Below, piece by piece: positions 31,477 through 41,021 of a stretch of DNA of 64,000 bases. Every line of letters starts with the position of its first letter. Within the stretch, counting starts at the first letter, position 1. Below the pieces are notes generated by a model. It worked only from the letters and a program-made list of their open reading frames with translations, had not been told where the DNA came from and ran no database searches. The position numbers and the translations under genes were made by a program. Source of the DNA: Pseudomonadota bacterium (GTDB lineage Bacteria; Pseudomonadota; Gammaproteobacteria; Steroidobacterales; Steroidobacteraceae); assembly GCA_023433705.1 (NCBI GenBank), contig JAEYUC010000095.1:158200-222199 (forward strand), written 5' to 3'.

Positions 31477-32982
31477 ATGTCCGCGCAGCCGAAACTTTCC
31501 GTGAACCAGTGGCGCGAGCGCGCCGCCGCCGTCAAGCCGCGCTCCGGCGTGTTCGTCGACGGGCGCTTCGTCCAGTCCGCGAGCGGCAAGACGTTCGAGA
31601 ACATCAACCCGGCCACCGGGCGCTCGATCGGACCGGTTGCGCTGGGCGAACAGGCCGACATCGACGCCGCCGTCGCGAGCGCGCGCAAGGCGTTCCGCGC
31701 GGGTAGTTGGGCGAACCTGGAGCCGAAGGCGCGCAAGCGCGTGCTGACGCGTCTCGCCGAACTCATGCTCGAACACCGCGACGAGCTCGCGCTGCTCGAG
31801 ACGCTCGATACCGGCAAACCGATTTCCGACAGCCTCGCCGTGGACATCCCCTCGGCTGCCAACTGCATCCGCTGGTACGCGGAGGCCGTCGACAAGATCT
31901 ACGACGAAGTCGCGCCCACCGGTCCTCGCGCGCTGGCGACGATCACGCGCGAGCCGATGGGCGTGGTCGGCGCCATCGTGCCGTGGAATTTCCCGCTGCT
32001 CATGGCGTCATGGAAGATAGGCCCGGTGCTCGCGAGCGGGAATTCGCTCGTACTGAAGCCTTCGGAGAAATCGCCGCTGACCGCGCTGCGCGTCGCCGAG
32101 CTCGCGGTGGAGGCGGGCCTGCCGCCCGGCGTATTCAACGTGGTGCCGGGCTTCGGCAATCCCGCGGGCGCGGCGCTGGCGTCACACATGGACGTCGACT
32201 GCATCGCGTTCACGGGCTCGACGGCCACCGGCAAGGTGGTGATGCAGCTCGCCGCGCAATCCAATCTCAAGAAGGTTTCACTCGAGTGCGGCGGCAAGTC
32301 GCCTAACATCGTGCTCGCGGATTGCCCGGATCTCGATCGCGCCGCGACCGCGGCGGCGTTCGCGATCTTCTTCAACCAGGGCGAAATGTGCTCGGCGGGC
32401 TCGCGCCTGCTGGTCGACGCGTCGATCAAGGACGCCATGCTCGAGAAGATAGCCGCCGTGGGCCGGCAGATGGCGCCCGGCGATCCGCTCGATCCGCAGA
32501 CGAAGCTGGGTGCGATCGTCGACGAGATCCAGATGAAACGCGTGCTCTCATATATAGACGCCGGCAAGTCCGACGGCGCGCGCGTCGCGCTGGGCGGCTC
32601 GCGCACCCGCATGGAAAGCGGCGGTTTCTTCGTCGAGCCCACCGTGTTCGACGGCGTGCGGCCCGCGATGCGCATCGCGCGCGAGGAAATCTTCGGGCCC
32701 GTGCTCGCGACGATCACGTTCAAGGACGTCGAGGAGGCCATCCGCATCGCGAACGACGTGGACTACGGCCTTGCGGCCGCCGTGTGGACGCGCGACATCA
32801 ACACCGCGCATCGCACGGCGCGCGCGCTGCGCGCCGGCACCGTCTACGTGAACTGCTACGACGCCGACGATATCACCGTGCCATTCGGCGGCTTCAAGCA
32901 GTCAGGCATCGGGCGCGACAAGTCGCTGCACGCGTTCGACAAGTACACCGAGCTCAAGACCACGTGGATCGACCTGAGCTAA
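31477..32982 (+). CDS. puuC: Gamma-glutamyl-gamma-aminobutyraldehyde dehydrogenase
   Basis: A 501-residue NAD(P)+-dependent aldehyde dehydrogenase closely resembling E. coli PuuC over its whole length. Catalytic residues are C305 (NQGEMCSAGSRL), E270 (SLECGGKSPN) and N171 (VPWNFPLL); the C-terminal GGFKQSGIGRDKSLHA is also conserved. It should oxidise gamma-glutamyl-gamma-aminobutyraldehyde, made by the PuuB-like enzyme at 52481, to the acid that PuuD cleaves. It starts 10 bases after puuR. Its last 19 bases overlap the start of the exonuclease gene. Confidence 0.9.
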   Translation: MSAQPKLSVNQWRERAAAVKPRSGVFVDGRFVQSASGKTFENINPATGRSIGPVALGEQADIDAAVASARKAFRAGSWANLEPKARKRVLTRLAELMLEHRDELALLETLDTGKPISDSLAVDIPSAANCIRWYAEAVDKIYDEVAPTGPRALATITREPMGVVGAIVPWNFPLLMASWKIGPVLASGNSLVLKPSEKSPLTALRVAELAVEAGLPPGVFNVVPGFGNPAGAALASHMDVDCIAFTGSTATGKVVMQLAAQSNLKKVSLECGGKSPNIVLADCPDLDRAATAAAFAIFFNQGEMCSAGSRLLVDASIKDAMLEKIAAVGRQMAPGDPLDPQTKLGAIVDEIQMKRVLSYIDAGKSDGARVALGGSRTRMESGGFFVEPTVFDGVRPAMRIAREEIFGPVLATITFKDVEEAIRIANDVDYGLAAAVWTRDINTAHRTARALRAGTVYVNCYDADDITVPFGGFKQSGIGRDKSLHAFDKYTELKTTWIDLS

Positions 32983-34433
32983 CCACCTCGACCCCGCTCG
33001 CCTTCGTCGACATCGAAACGACCGGAGGTTATCCCGGGCTGCATCGCATCATCGACGTCGCGGTGATCGGTGCGACGGACGGCGTCGTCGACTTCGAGTG
33101 GCAGACCCTCGTGAATCCGGGCGTCCACGTGCCCGCCGGTATCACGGCGCTCACCGGCATCGACAACCACATGCTCGAGGGCGCGCCCAGCTTCGAGGAC
33201 GTCGCGGCCGAGTTGCGCGCGCGTCTCGCGGGGCGCGTGTTCGTCGCGCACAACGTGCGCTTCGACTACGGGTTCATCCGCCGCGAGTTCGCGCGGATGG
33301 GCGACGACTGGCGCAGTCCATCGTTGTGCACGGTGCGGCTGTCGCGCGCGCTGTATCCCGAGATGTCGCATCACAATCTCGATGCGGTAATGGAGCGGCA
33401 TGGAATCCAGGTCGAAAACCGCCATCGCGCGATGCCCGACGCGCAGGTGCTGCTCGAGTTCTGGCGCAAACTTCGCGCCGAGTGGACGGAAGAAGAGCTG
33501 GAGAGCGCACTCGGCCGCGCCGCGCCGCGGGTCCGCCTGCCCGCGACGTTGTCCGAGGATCTGCTCGACGACCTGCCGGAAGAGCCCGGCGTCTACCGGT
33601 TCTTCGGCGCGGGTGACGCCGGCGACGACACGCTGCTCTATGTCGCCAAGGCAAACAACCTGCGCGAACGCGTGCTCGACTACTTCCGCGAGGGAGCTCG
33701 CGAAGCGCGGGTGCTCAGACTCGCGTCGCAGGTACGGCGCGTGAGCTGGACCGAAACGGCGGGAGAGCTCGGCGCAATGCTGCTCGAATCCCGCGAGGTG
33801 CGCGAGATGCATCCCGTCTACAACCGCGCTGCGCGCGGCGGCGAGCGTTTCACCTGGCTGTTCACCGACGACGCCGACTCGCCGCGGCTCGTGTCGCTCG
33901 ACGGCGAGGCGCTGCGCACGGGCAACGCCTACGGCTCGTATCGCAGCGAGCGCGACGCGCGCCGCGCACTCGAGTCGATGGCGCGCGAACATCGCTGGTG
34001 CCTCCAGTTGTTAGGCCTGGAAGAGAAGACGGTGCCTGGCACGGAAAATCCGGGAGAAGACGCCGGATCCTGCTTCGGCTACCAGGTGGGCCGTTGCCGG
34101 GGCGCGTGTGTCGGCAAGGAGCCCGCCGGCGTGCACTTCGCGCGCGTGAAGATCGAGCTGGCGGGCGAGCGCCTCGAGCCCTGGCCGCACGAAGGGCCGG
34201 TGATCGTGAACGAAGGTTTCGGCGAGCGCCGTACGCTGCACGTGCTCGATGCGTGGCAACACCTGGCGAGCCTGCCGGCGGCCGAGGCGACCGACGAGCT
34301 CGCGGATATCGTCCGGCGAGCGGCCCGCGACGCCGGCGCGTTCGACATGGCTACCTACCGCATCCTGCGCCGCCTGCTGCGCAACCCGCGTTATCGCGCG
34401 CAACCGCTGCCGCCGCGGCGCGAATACGCGTGA
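32964..34433 (+). CDS. DnaQ-type exonuclease fused to UvrC-like GIY-YIG region
   Basis: A 489-residue protein. Residues 10-170 carry all three 3'-5' exonuclease motifs: D16/E18 in FVDIETTGG, HNVRFDYGFIRREF, and HRAMPDAQ (H-x4-D). A GIY-YIG domain like that of UvrC/Cho begins near 205 (EEPGVYRFF, then LLYVAKANNLRERV). A C-terminal region has a possible metal-binding Cys group (CFGYQVGRCRGACVG). It probably takes part in DNA repair. No ATG is available; the GTG at 32964 lies inside puuC (19-base overlap). Its stop overlaps the next start as GTGA. Similar fusions are known in proteobacteria. Confidence 0.82.
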   Translation: MDRPELTTSTPLAFVDIETTGGYPGLHRIIDVAVIGATDGVVDFEWQTLVNPGVHVPAGITALTGIDNHMLEGAPSFEDVAAELRARLAGRVFVAHNVRFDYGFIRREFARMGDDWRSPSLCTVRLSRALYPEMSHHNLDAVMERHGIQVENRHRAMPDAQVLLEFWRKLRAEWTEEELESALGRAAPRVRLPATLSEDLLDDLPEEPGVYRFFGAGDAGDDTLLYVAKANNLRERVLDYFREGAREARVLRLASQVRRVSWTETAGELGAMLLESREVREMHPVYNRAARGGERFTWLFTDDADSPRLVSLDGEALRTGNAYGSYRSERDARRALESMAREHRWCLQLLGLEEKTVPGTENPGEDAGSCFGYQVGRCRGACVGKEPAGVHFARVKIELAGERLEPWPHEGPVIVNEGFGERRTLHVLDAWQHLASLPAAEATDELADIVRRAARDAGAFDMATYRILRRLLRNPRYRAQPLPPRREYA

Positions 34434-35425
34434 CGGCGCGCGTCGAAGTACCGGGCTTCCGGCCGTACGTCGGACAGCACTGCGAAACGGTCGCGACCGG
34501 CAGCCTGCTGCGCGCCGCGGGCGTCGAACTATCCGAGCCGATGTTGTTCGGGCTCGGTGAGGGCCTCGGATTCATCTTCATCAACCTGAGCACGTTGCCG
34601 CTGCCATTCGTCGGGGGACGGACGCGCCCATTCGCGTTGACGAGCGCGTTGTGCGCGAATCTCGGCGTGGAATGCGATTCGCGGGAAACGTCGTCGAAGC
34701 CAAAGGCCTGGGACGCGATCGAAACGCCGCTGCGCGACGGCCGCCCCGTGGGATTGCAGCTCGATTGCTTCCACCTCGAATATTTTTCGCAGCCCGTGCA
34801 CTTCGCGGGCCACTTCGTCGCGACGTACGGCTTCGATGGGCGTGAGTTGCTGCTCGTGGATACCGCGCAGCAGGGCACGAAGCAGCGCGCGTCGCGCGCA
34901 TCCGTCGAAAAGGCGCGTTTCGCCAAGGGTCCGATGGCCGCGAAGGCGCGCGCCTGGACGATCGCGCCGCCCTCGAAGAAGCCGGACCTGCGCGCCGCGG
35001 TACGCAGGGCCATCGCGGCGAATGCGAAGGCGTATCTGTCGCCGCCGTTCAAGGGCGCGTCGTACCTGGGCATCCGCAAGCTCGCGGCGTCGTTGCCGAA
35101 ATGGATGAAGCTGGCGAAACGGCCGCGCCACGATCTCGCGCTTGCGGCAACACTGATGGAGCGCGCCGGCACCGGGGGTTCCTTGTTCCGCAACTTCTAC
35201 CGTGACTTCCTCGCCGAGGCGCTCGAGGTCGTCGGTCGCAAGCCCGCGCTAGTGGAAGCGCGCGACTCGTTCGCCGCATCTGCCGAGGCGTGGGCCGGTG
35301 TCGCGGCTTCCGTGATGGAGAGCGGGCGCAGCGCATCGGTCGCGCCGCTCGAAGCGGCATCCGCCGCGTGCCTGCGTATCGCGGATCTCGAGGTGGCGGC
35401 CATGAAGAAACTGGCGGCGACGTGA
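34430..35425 (+). CDS. BtrH-like (DUF4872) putative acyltransferase/peptidase-fold protein
   Basis: A 331-residue protein whose first 150 residues match the BtrH N-terminal fold. A papain-like set is visible: C18 (VGQHCETVATGSLL), H128 (VHFAGHFVATYGFD) and D144 (LLVDT). The BtrH signature LFGLGEGLGF lies at 39-48. The rest (about 170-330) is helical, like DUF4872. BtrH transfers an acyl group from a carrier protein during butirosin biosynthesis; no antibiotic cluster is seen here, so the substrate is unknown. It starts on GTGA over the exonuclease stop and ends on GTGA over the rlmKL start, so it is tightly coupled to both. Confidence 0.78.
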   Translation: MTARVEVPGFRPYVGQHCETVATGSLLRAAGVELSEPMLFGLGEGLGFIFINLSTLPLPFVGGRTRPFALTSALCANLGVECDSRETSSKPKAWDAIETPLRDGRPVGLQLDCFHLEYFSQPVHFAGHFVATYGFDGRELLLVDTAQQGTKQRASRASVEKARFAKGPMAAKARAWTIAPPSKKPDLRAAVRRAIAANAKAYLSPPFKGASYLGIRKLAASLPKWMKLAKRPRHDLALAATLMERAGTGGSLFRNFYRDFLAEALEVVGRKPALVEARDSFAASAEAWAGVAASVMESGRSASVAPLEAASAACLRIADLEVAAMKKLAAT

Positions 35426-37605
35426 CTGAACCGCAAACACTGAATTTCGTGGCTTCCTGCCCGCGGGGCTTCGGGGACCTGCTCGCGGCCGAGCTGCGTG
35501 CGCTCGGTGCGGCGGACGTGCGCGAACGTGCCGTCGGTGTCGAATTCTCCGGGCCGCTCTCCGTCGCCTATCGCGCCTGCCTCGAATCGCGCGTCGCGAG
35601 CCGCGTCTTCCTCGTCGTTGCGCATTGCGAGGCATACACGGATGCGGAGTTCTATGACGGTGTACGCGCCGTGGACTGGCGCGCGCACGTCGACCCCGCG
35701 CGCACGCTGGCGTGCGACTTCACGGGCAAACATCCCGCGATCACGCATACACGTTTCGGCGCGCTGCGCCTGAAAGATGCCATCTGCGATCAGCTGCGCG
35801 AGGTCACGGGCCGCCGGCCCGACATCTCGCCGGAACGTCCCGCCGTGCGTGTACATGCCCATGCAAACGGCCCGAAGATCACCGTGTCGATCGACCTTTC
35901 GGGAGAGGGGCTGCACCGGCGCGGCTATCGCACGGAAGCGGGCGAGGCCCCACTGCGCGAGAACCTCGCGGCCGGGGTGTTGCTGCGCGCCGGCTGGCCG
36001 GAAAAGGCGAAGACCGCGGTGGAGTTCCTCGATCCCATGTGCGGCTCGGGAACACTCGCCATCGAAGCGGCGATGATTGCCGCGAACGTCGCGCCCGGCG
36101 CGCGCCGGCACTATTTCGGCTTCTTCGGGTGGATAGGCCACGACCGCGCGGCCTGGGATGCGGTCAAACGCGATGCACTCGCGCGTGAGCTGAAGCCGAC
36201 GCTGCGAATCCGCGGCATGGACGCGGACCGCCGCGTGATCGAAGTTGCGCGCGAAAACGCGGCGCGCGCGGGCCTCGCCGGACTCATCGCGTTTGAAAGC
36301 GGGCGTTTCGAAGACGCGCGGCCGGCAGGCGAAGGGCCGGGTTTTCTCGCGACGAATCCGCCATACGGCGTGCGCCTCGAGGACCGCGAAGGTGCGCGCG
36401 CGTTGATGCGCCAGCTCGGCGAAGTGCTGCGCGCGCGTTTCGGTGGCTGGGATGCCGCGATCCTCGCCGGTTCGCCCGACGCGGGGCTCGAACTCAAGCT
36501 GCGCGCGGAGCGTGTGCACACGGTCTGGAACGGCGCGCTCGAATGCCGGCTGCTGCGCGTGCACGTGTCCGCCGAAACCGAGAAGGAATTCCTGCACACC
36601 GGCCGCACCGCGCGCATCGACGAATCGCTGGCCGACACGCCGGGCGCGAAGATGTTCGGCAACCGCATCGCCAAGAATCTCAAACTACTCGCGAAGTGGG
36701 CGGAGAAGGAGCGCGTGACCTGCTACCGCATCTACGACGCCGACATGCCGGAGTATTCGTTCGCGATCGACCGGTATGCCGAGGCGGACGGCGCGCGCGT
36801 CTGGCTGTACGTGCAGGAGTACGCCGCGCCGAAGACCGTCGATCCGAATGCCGCGCAACGGCGCCGCAACGAGGCGCTGGCCGCGTTGCCCGGCGCGACC
36901 GGCGTGCCCAGCGCGAACATCCATTTGCGCCAGCGCCGCCGTACCACGCGCGGCGAGCAGTACGAGAAGTTAGGTTCGCAGGGAGACTTCCGGCTCGTGG
37001 AGGAGGGCGGTCTCAGGTTCTGGGTCAACTTCACCGATTACCTGGACACGGGCCTGTTCCTCGACCATCGCATCACGCGCCAGCGGCTGCGCGAGGCGGC
37101 GGCCCGCAAGCGTTTCCTGAACCTGTTCGCCTACACGGGCAGCGCCACCGTCTACGCGGCCGCGGGCCGCGCGCGGGAAACCACGACGGTCGACATGTCA
37201 GCGACCTACCTCGACTGGGCGCGGCGCAATCTGGCTGTGAACGGCTTTTCGGGGCGCGAACATACGTACGTCCAGGAGGACTGCATCGCGTGGCTCAAGA
37301 CCGCCGTGGCGGAGCGTCGCGAGTTCGACCTGGTGTTCCTCGATCCGCCGACGTTTTCGAACAGCAAACGCATGACCGACATATTCGACGTTCAACGCGA
37401 CCATGCGGCGATGATCGACCGCTGCATGGCGTTGCTCGCGCCGGGCGGCAAACTCGTGTTCTCGAACAACGCGCAGAAGTTCGAGATGGACGCCGACATC
37501 ACCCGGCGGTACAAGGTCAGGGATATTTCGCGCGCGACGCTGCCCAGGGACTTCGAGCGCAATCCTCGCATTCACCAGTGTTTCGAATTGGAGAAGGCAC
37601 CATGA
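35422..37605 (+). CDS. rlmL: Bifunctional 23S rRNA methyltransferase RlmKL
   Basis: A 727-residue fusion protein. The N-terminal part has a THUMP-like domain (about 55-165) and an N6/N2-type methyltransferase with DPMCGSGTLAIEAA and ATNPPYGVRL. The C-terminal part is a second SAM methyltransferase with NLFAYTGSATVYAA and VFLDPPTFSNSKRM. In gammaproteobacteria this fused enzyme makes m2G2445 and m7G2069 in 23S rRNA. The GTG start overlaps the preceding stop (GTGA), and the stop overlaps the osmC-type ATG (ATGA). Length and motifs match the family. Confidence 0.95.
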   Translation: MTEPQTLNFVASCPRGFGDLLAAELRALGAADVRERAVGVEFSGPLSVAYRACLESRVASRVFLVVAHCEAYTDAEFYDGVRAVDWRAHVDPARTLACDFTGKHPAITHTRFGALRLKDAICDQLREVTGRRPDISPERPAVRVHAHANGPKITVSIDLSGEGLHRRGYRTEAGEAPLRENLAAGVLLRAGWPEKAKTAVEFLDPMCGSGTLAIEAAMIAANVAPGARRHYFGFFGWIGHDRAAWDAVKRDALARELKPTLRIRGMDADRRVIEVARENAARAGLAGLIAFESGRFEDARPAGEGPGFLATNPPYGVRLEDREGARALMRQLGEVLRARFGGWDAAILAGSPDAGLELKLRAERVHTVWNGALECRLLRVHVSAETEKEFLHTGRTARIDESLADTPGAKMFGNRIAKNLKLLAKWAEKERVTCYRIYDADMPEYSFAIDRYAEADGARVWLYVQEYAAPKTVDPNAAQRRRNEALAALPGATGVPSANIHLRQRRRTTRGEQYEKLGSQGDFRLVEEGGLRFWVNFTDYLDTGLFLDHRITRQRLREAAARKRFLNLFAYTGSATVYAAAGRARETTTVDMSATYLDWARRNLAVNGFSGREHTYVQEDCIAWLKTAVAERREFDLVFLDPPTFSNSKRMTDIFDVQRDHAAMIDRCMALLAPGGKLVFSNNAQKFEMDADITRRYKVRDISRATLPRDFERNPRIHQCFELEKAP

Positions 37606-38027
37606 TCAAGAAAGGTTCGGCGGCCTGGAAAGGCAATCTCAAGGAAGGAACGGGCACGATTTCCACCGAGACCGGCGTGCTCAGGGATGCGCCCTACGGA
37701 TTCAAGGCGCGTTTCGAGGATGGCCCGGGCACGAACCCCGAGGAACTCATCGGCGCCGCGCATGCCGCGTGTTTTTCGATGGCGCTGTCGGCCGGCCTCG
37801 GCAAGGCGGGATTCACGCCCGACTCGATCGAGACCGAGGCGTCGGTGCGGCTCGAGAAGATAGGCGACGGCTTCGCGATTACGCACAGCGATCTCGTCTG
37901 CGTCGCGAAGGTCCCCGGTATCGACGACCGCACGTTCCAGGAGATCGCCGAACAGACCAAGGCCGGATGCCCGGTTTCCAAGGTGCTGAACGCGAAGATC
38001 TCGATGTCGGCGAAGCTCGCGACGTGA
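37602..38027 (+). CDS. OsmC-family peroxiredoxin
   Basis: A 141-residue OsmC-type thiol peroxidase. The two catalytic cysteines are present as C57 (AHAACFSMAL) and C123 (TKAGCPVSKVL), almost the E. coli OsmC numbering. It reduces organic hydroperoxides in the cytoplasm. It overlaps the rlmKL stop by four bases and ends only four bases from the convergent DUF4139 gene. Confidence 0.93.
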   Translation: MIKKGSAAWKGNLKEGTGTISTETGVLRDAPYGFKARFEDGPGTNPEELIGAAHAACFSMALSAGLGKAGFTPDSIETEASVRLEKIGDGFAITHSDLVCVAKVPGIDDRTFQEIAEQTKAGCPVSKVLNAKISMSAKLAT

Positions 38028-38029
38028 CC

Positions 38030-38043
38030 GACTATCTATAGTC
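38030..38043. repeat. Small palindrome at convergent ends
   Basis: GACTATCTATAGTC has 6-bp perfect arms. It contains the stop codon of the minus-strand DUF4139 gene and follows the OsmC stop. It may mark a shared transcript end, but it is AT-poor in tail and weak. Confidence 0.25.
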
Positions 38044-39642
38044 CTCTTCGGGAATCCTCAGCCGGAATCTGAGGATTTCCGCGGAGTTCGCGGACACGCG
38101 CACGCGCCATGCGAAGTCGCCGTACTTGCGGATCGTCCGGTGGCTCGCGCGCGAGATCAGGGCGCCGGTCATGTACTCGTCGAATTCCTGTCGGACCTCC
38201 ACGGTCACCGGAACGTTCTTGCCGTTCGCGATCCTGATTTCCGCGTCCGCGAAATCATCACCTTCGTCCACCTCGACCTCGAGCGCGAGGTCGAGCGCGC
38301 CCGCCAGCGGAATTTCCACCGGCACCCCGACCGCCGTGTCGTACATGGATCCCTCGCCACGGAAGATGTCGCCGTGGGCGCCGGATTCGAACAGGCGCAG
38401 CAGGCCTTCCGGCAAGGGCTCGCCGAGCCCGGCTGACTTGCGGTTCTCGAATCCCAGCATGAGCACCGGGACTTCCGGATCTTCTTCGTCGGGCATCCAG
38501 GTCGCGACGTCGACGAACTGCCGATAGAAACGTTCGACTTTCACGCCCGGCCTGTCGAGGAACAACACCTGCTTGGTCTGTCGCGCGTTGAGATCCGTCA
38601 TGAACGGAATCGAGTAGAGATGGTAGTCGGCGAAGTTCTCGTGAGCCGCCAGCAGGCTCCCGCGCAATCCAGTCACGATGACTTCGTCCAGCTCATAGTC
38701 CACGACACGATTGAGGCTCTCGGCAACCATCAGGCTCGATCCCAATCCCGGCAAGCTTTCCGTCGAGAAGCAGCCGCTGAAAAGCTTCAGCGCCGGATCC
38801 GTGTCGAGCAACTCCCCGGCCAGGGAGTCGAGCGCCTCTTCGCGCGCGTAACGCAACGAGTCGTCGTTGGAAAAATCGCTGGTGTCGCCGATCAGGCTGG
38901 TCCCATGCTCCGCCTCGTCGATCAGGTTGAGTTTTCCCGCGACCACCTGCACGCGCGCGTGCTCGAACCGGGTGCCGGTCAGGTTCCGCAGCGTCACCCA
39001 GCCGCGTAGATCGATCTTCTTTCCGGTTTCATCGAGATGCGCGACGTAGTCGGATTTCCACGAAAAGCCGTACGCGAGGTAACTCAGTCGCACTTCGCGC
39101 CTGCCCGCGGCGCCTTCGGCGAGCCGTACCGAGAGCCTGGGGCGCGCATGCAGTCCCGACGGCATGTTTTCGAATGTCACCTGTTCGGGCAGGCCCGAGC
39201 AGTGCAATGCCTCCGTGCCGTCCGCCGTCCGCAGCGTGATTCCGCGGGAATTCGCCGCGAGAATCGTCGCCGGCACCTGCGCCACCTTGCCGGAGCCGGG
39301 CAGGGTGCGCGTGAGCAGGACCTCGCGGCCGATCGATTTTTCGAACAGGCTGTTGGGCGTGAGCGCGTCGAAATCGTGGTTGCGCTCCAGGTGGGCGCGG
39401 CCCGTATTGCTCACGACGGTCGACGCGGGCAACAGGGTCTCGGGGACACCTTCGAAGACGAGCGTCACCGGACCGCCGGGCAGGTCGATCGTGCGACTTT
39501 CCGTCACGAGCGCGAAGAGATCGCGGTAGATAGTCACCGACACCGCGTCGGCCCGCGACGAGATCACTTCCGCGACGTCGTCCGTCGCCGCGATCGCCTG
39601 CGCGGCCGCGAGCAGCAGCGCGATTGTCGCCGCGGCGCGCAT
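38032..39642 (-). CDS. DUF4139 domain exported protein (paralogue 2)
   Basis: A 536-residue protein with a signal peptide (MRAAATIALLLAAAQAIA). The body is beta-rich and matches DUF4139 (YLAYGFSWKSDYVAHLDETG, then RGWVTLRNLTGTRFEHARV near 205-240, and NARQTKQVLFL near 345). About 75 residues longer than its neighbour, it contains an inserted acidic/Ser region (about 245-330) with TESLPGLGSSLMVAESLN. Function is unknown; the family is envelope-associated. Its ATG overlaps the stop of the upstream paralogue by one base, so the two are translated together and may form a complex. Confidence 0.82.
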   Translation of the reverse strand: MRAAATIALLLAAAQAIAATDDVAEVISSRADAVSVTIYRDLFALVTESRTIDLPGGPVTLVFEGVPETLLPASTVVSNTGRAHLERNHDFDALTPNSLFEKSIGREVLLTRTLPGSGKVAQVPATILAANSRGITLRTADGTEALHCSGLPEQVTFENMPSGLHARPRLSVRLAEGAAGRREVRLSYLAYGFSWKSDYVAHLDETGKKIDLRGWVTLRNLTGTRFEHARVQVVAGKLNLIDEAEHGTSLIGDTSDFSNDDSLRYAREEALDSLAGELLDTDPALKLFSGCFSTESLPGLGSSLMVAESLNRVVDYELDEVIVTGLRGSLLAAHENFADYHLYSIPFMTDLNARQTKQVLFLDRPGVKVERFYRQFVDVATWMPDEEDPEVPVLMLGFENRKSAGLGEPLPEGLLRLFESGAHGDIFRGEGSMYDTAVGVPVEIPLAGALDLALEVEVDEGDDFADAEIRIANGKNVPVTVEVRQEFDEYMTGALISRASHRTIRKYGDFAWRVRVSANSAEILRFRLRIPEEDYR

Positions 39643-41021
39643 CACCAGCCGTTGCGGATGGTGAAGGTGAGCGTCGCCTCGCCATTGGCGGGGATCTCGA
39701 CGTCCCATGCGAAACTGTCGGCGTCGGTGCGGCGCCCCGGGCGGGATTGGGCGACCACCTTGTTCTCGCGCCACAGGCCGTCCTGGCGCAGCGTGAGTGT
39801 AACCGGCGTGGAGCGCGCGTTGCGCATCAGGTAACTCATGTCGTATTCGGCCTCGCGCCTGCTGATCCGCCGCGTCGCGACCAGCGTCGATTGCACGCTG
39901 ACGTCGAACGCGTCTCCGATCCTGAGCGCGAGCTCCGAGCCGGCGCTGGTATGGCCGATGTGGTCCTCGCCCGCGAACTGGGGTTGTCCGCGCGCGTCGC
40001 GCACGTACACGCGCACCACGCCACTCGGCAACTGCTCGCCGAGGCCGGACACTTTCGAATTCGAAAAGCGCATGCGCACCTGCGCGGATTGCGGCTCGTC
40101 GCTCGATGCGAAACCACGGTACGTGATTTCGTAACCCTTCACTGCCTTGACGGCCGCCGCATCGAGAAAACTGACCTGCTTCGTCTGGTTGTTCGCGATC
40201 GTCGTGAGCTGCCGGATGGGATAGAGGTAATAGTCTCCCAACTGCTCGCGGCTCGTCGATTCGGTGCCCGCCGCACGCTGATTCGCCATGCGCCGCTGCT
40301 GCTGGAACTGCCAGTAACCTTCCTCGCCGTTGACCAGGTTGACGTCGCCGGACACGAGCATCGCGCGTGCGTTCGCGAACGTCGTGCCGGAGGTGTTGCG
40401 CAACGTGATCCACCCCTGCATCGAGGTTTCGCCCTTCGTCTCGTCGAATACGGCGACATAGTCCGCGTTCCAGTCGAGGCCGCGCGATAGATAGGTGAGG
40501 CGCGCCGTCGCGTTCGCCGCGCGCGCGGCGTCGACCAGTACCGACAACGTCGGCACGGCGCGCAGGTTTTCCGGCACCTTGTCGAACACGACTCGCGTGG
40601 GGAGATTGTCCTCGCGCAGCACTTCGATCCGGGTTCCGATGCGCAAGACGGTTCCGCCGACCGCCGAAAGGACTTCAGCCGTTTCGCTCGTCTCCACGCC
40701 CGTCGCCGGATTCAGGCGGATGATGCGTACCTTGCCGCCGACCGCCTTTTCCATGAGCTTGGCCGGGGTGAGGAGGTCGTAGTCGAAGTTCTGCTCCATG
40801 AGCGCCATGCCGGGAGCGGAGAAGCTCACGGTCTCCGGCACGATCTGCGGCGAAACGCCGGTGAATTCGATGCGCTGGTGGCCAGCGGGCACGCTGATCT
40901 GCCGATGGTGCTCGACGAGCGCGATGTTCTTGTCGTAGATCGTGAGCGTCAGCGATTGGTCGGCATCGGCGGCGAAGACCAGCGCCGGGGCCGCCAGCAA
41001 CAGCCAAAAACTTTTGTGCAT
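39642..41021 (-). CDS. DUF4139 domain exported protein (paralogue 1)
   Basis: A 459-residue exported protein. A signal peptide (MHKSFWLLLAAPALVFA) precedes a DUF4140-like N-terminal part and the DUF4139 core (YLSRGLDWNADYVAVFDETK, then GWITLRNTSGTTFANARA, and NNQTKQVSFLDA). It ends with the beta-sandwich stretch VEIPANGEATLTFTIRNGW. GAGGA precedes the ATG. It is the first gene of a two-gene operon with a related paralogue, divergent from a ketopantoate-reductase-like gene. No catalytic motif is evident. Confidence 0.83.
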   Translation of the reverse strand: MHKSFWLLLAAPALVFAADADQSLTLTIYDKNIALVEHHRQISVPAGHQRIEFTGVSPQIVPETVSFSAPGMALMEQNFDYDLLTPAKLMEKAVGGKVRIIRLNPATGVETSETAEVLSAVGGTVLRIGTRIEVLREDNLPTRVVFDKVPENLRAVPTLSVLVDAARAANATARLTYLSRGLDWNADYVAVFDETKGETSMQGWITLRNTSGTTFANARAMLVSGDVNLVNGEEGYWQFQQQRRMANQRAAGTESTSREQLGDYYLYPIRQLTTIANNQTKQVSFLDAAAVKAVKGYEITYRGFASSDEPQSAQVRMRFSNSKVSGLGEQLPSGVVRVYVRDARGQPQFAGEDHIGHTSAGSELALRIGDAFDVSVQSTLVATRRISRREAEYDMSYLMRNARSTPVTLTLRQDGLWRENKVVAQSRPGRRTDADSFAWDVEIPANGEATLTFTIRNGW

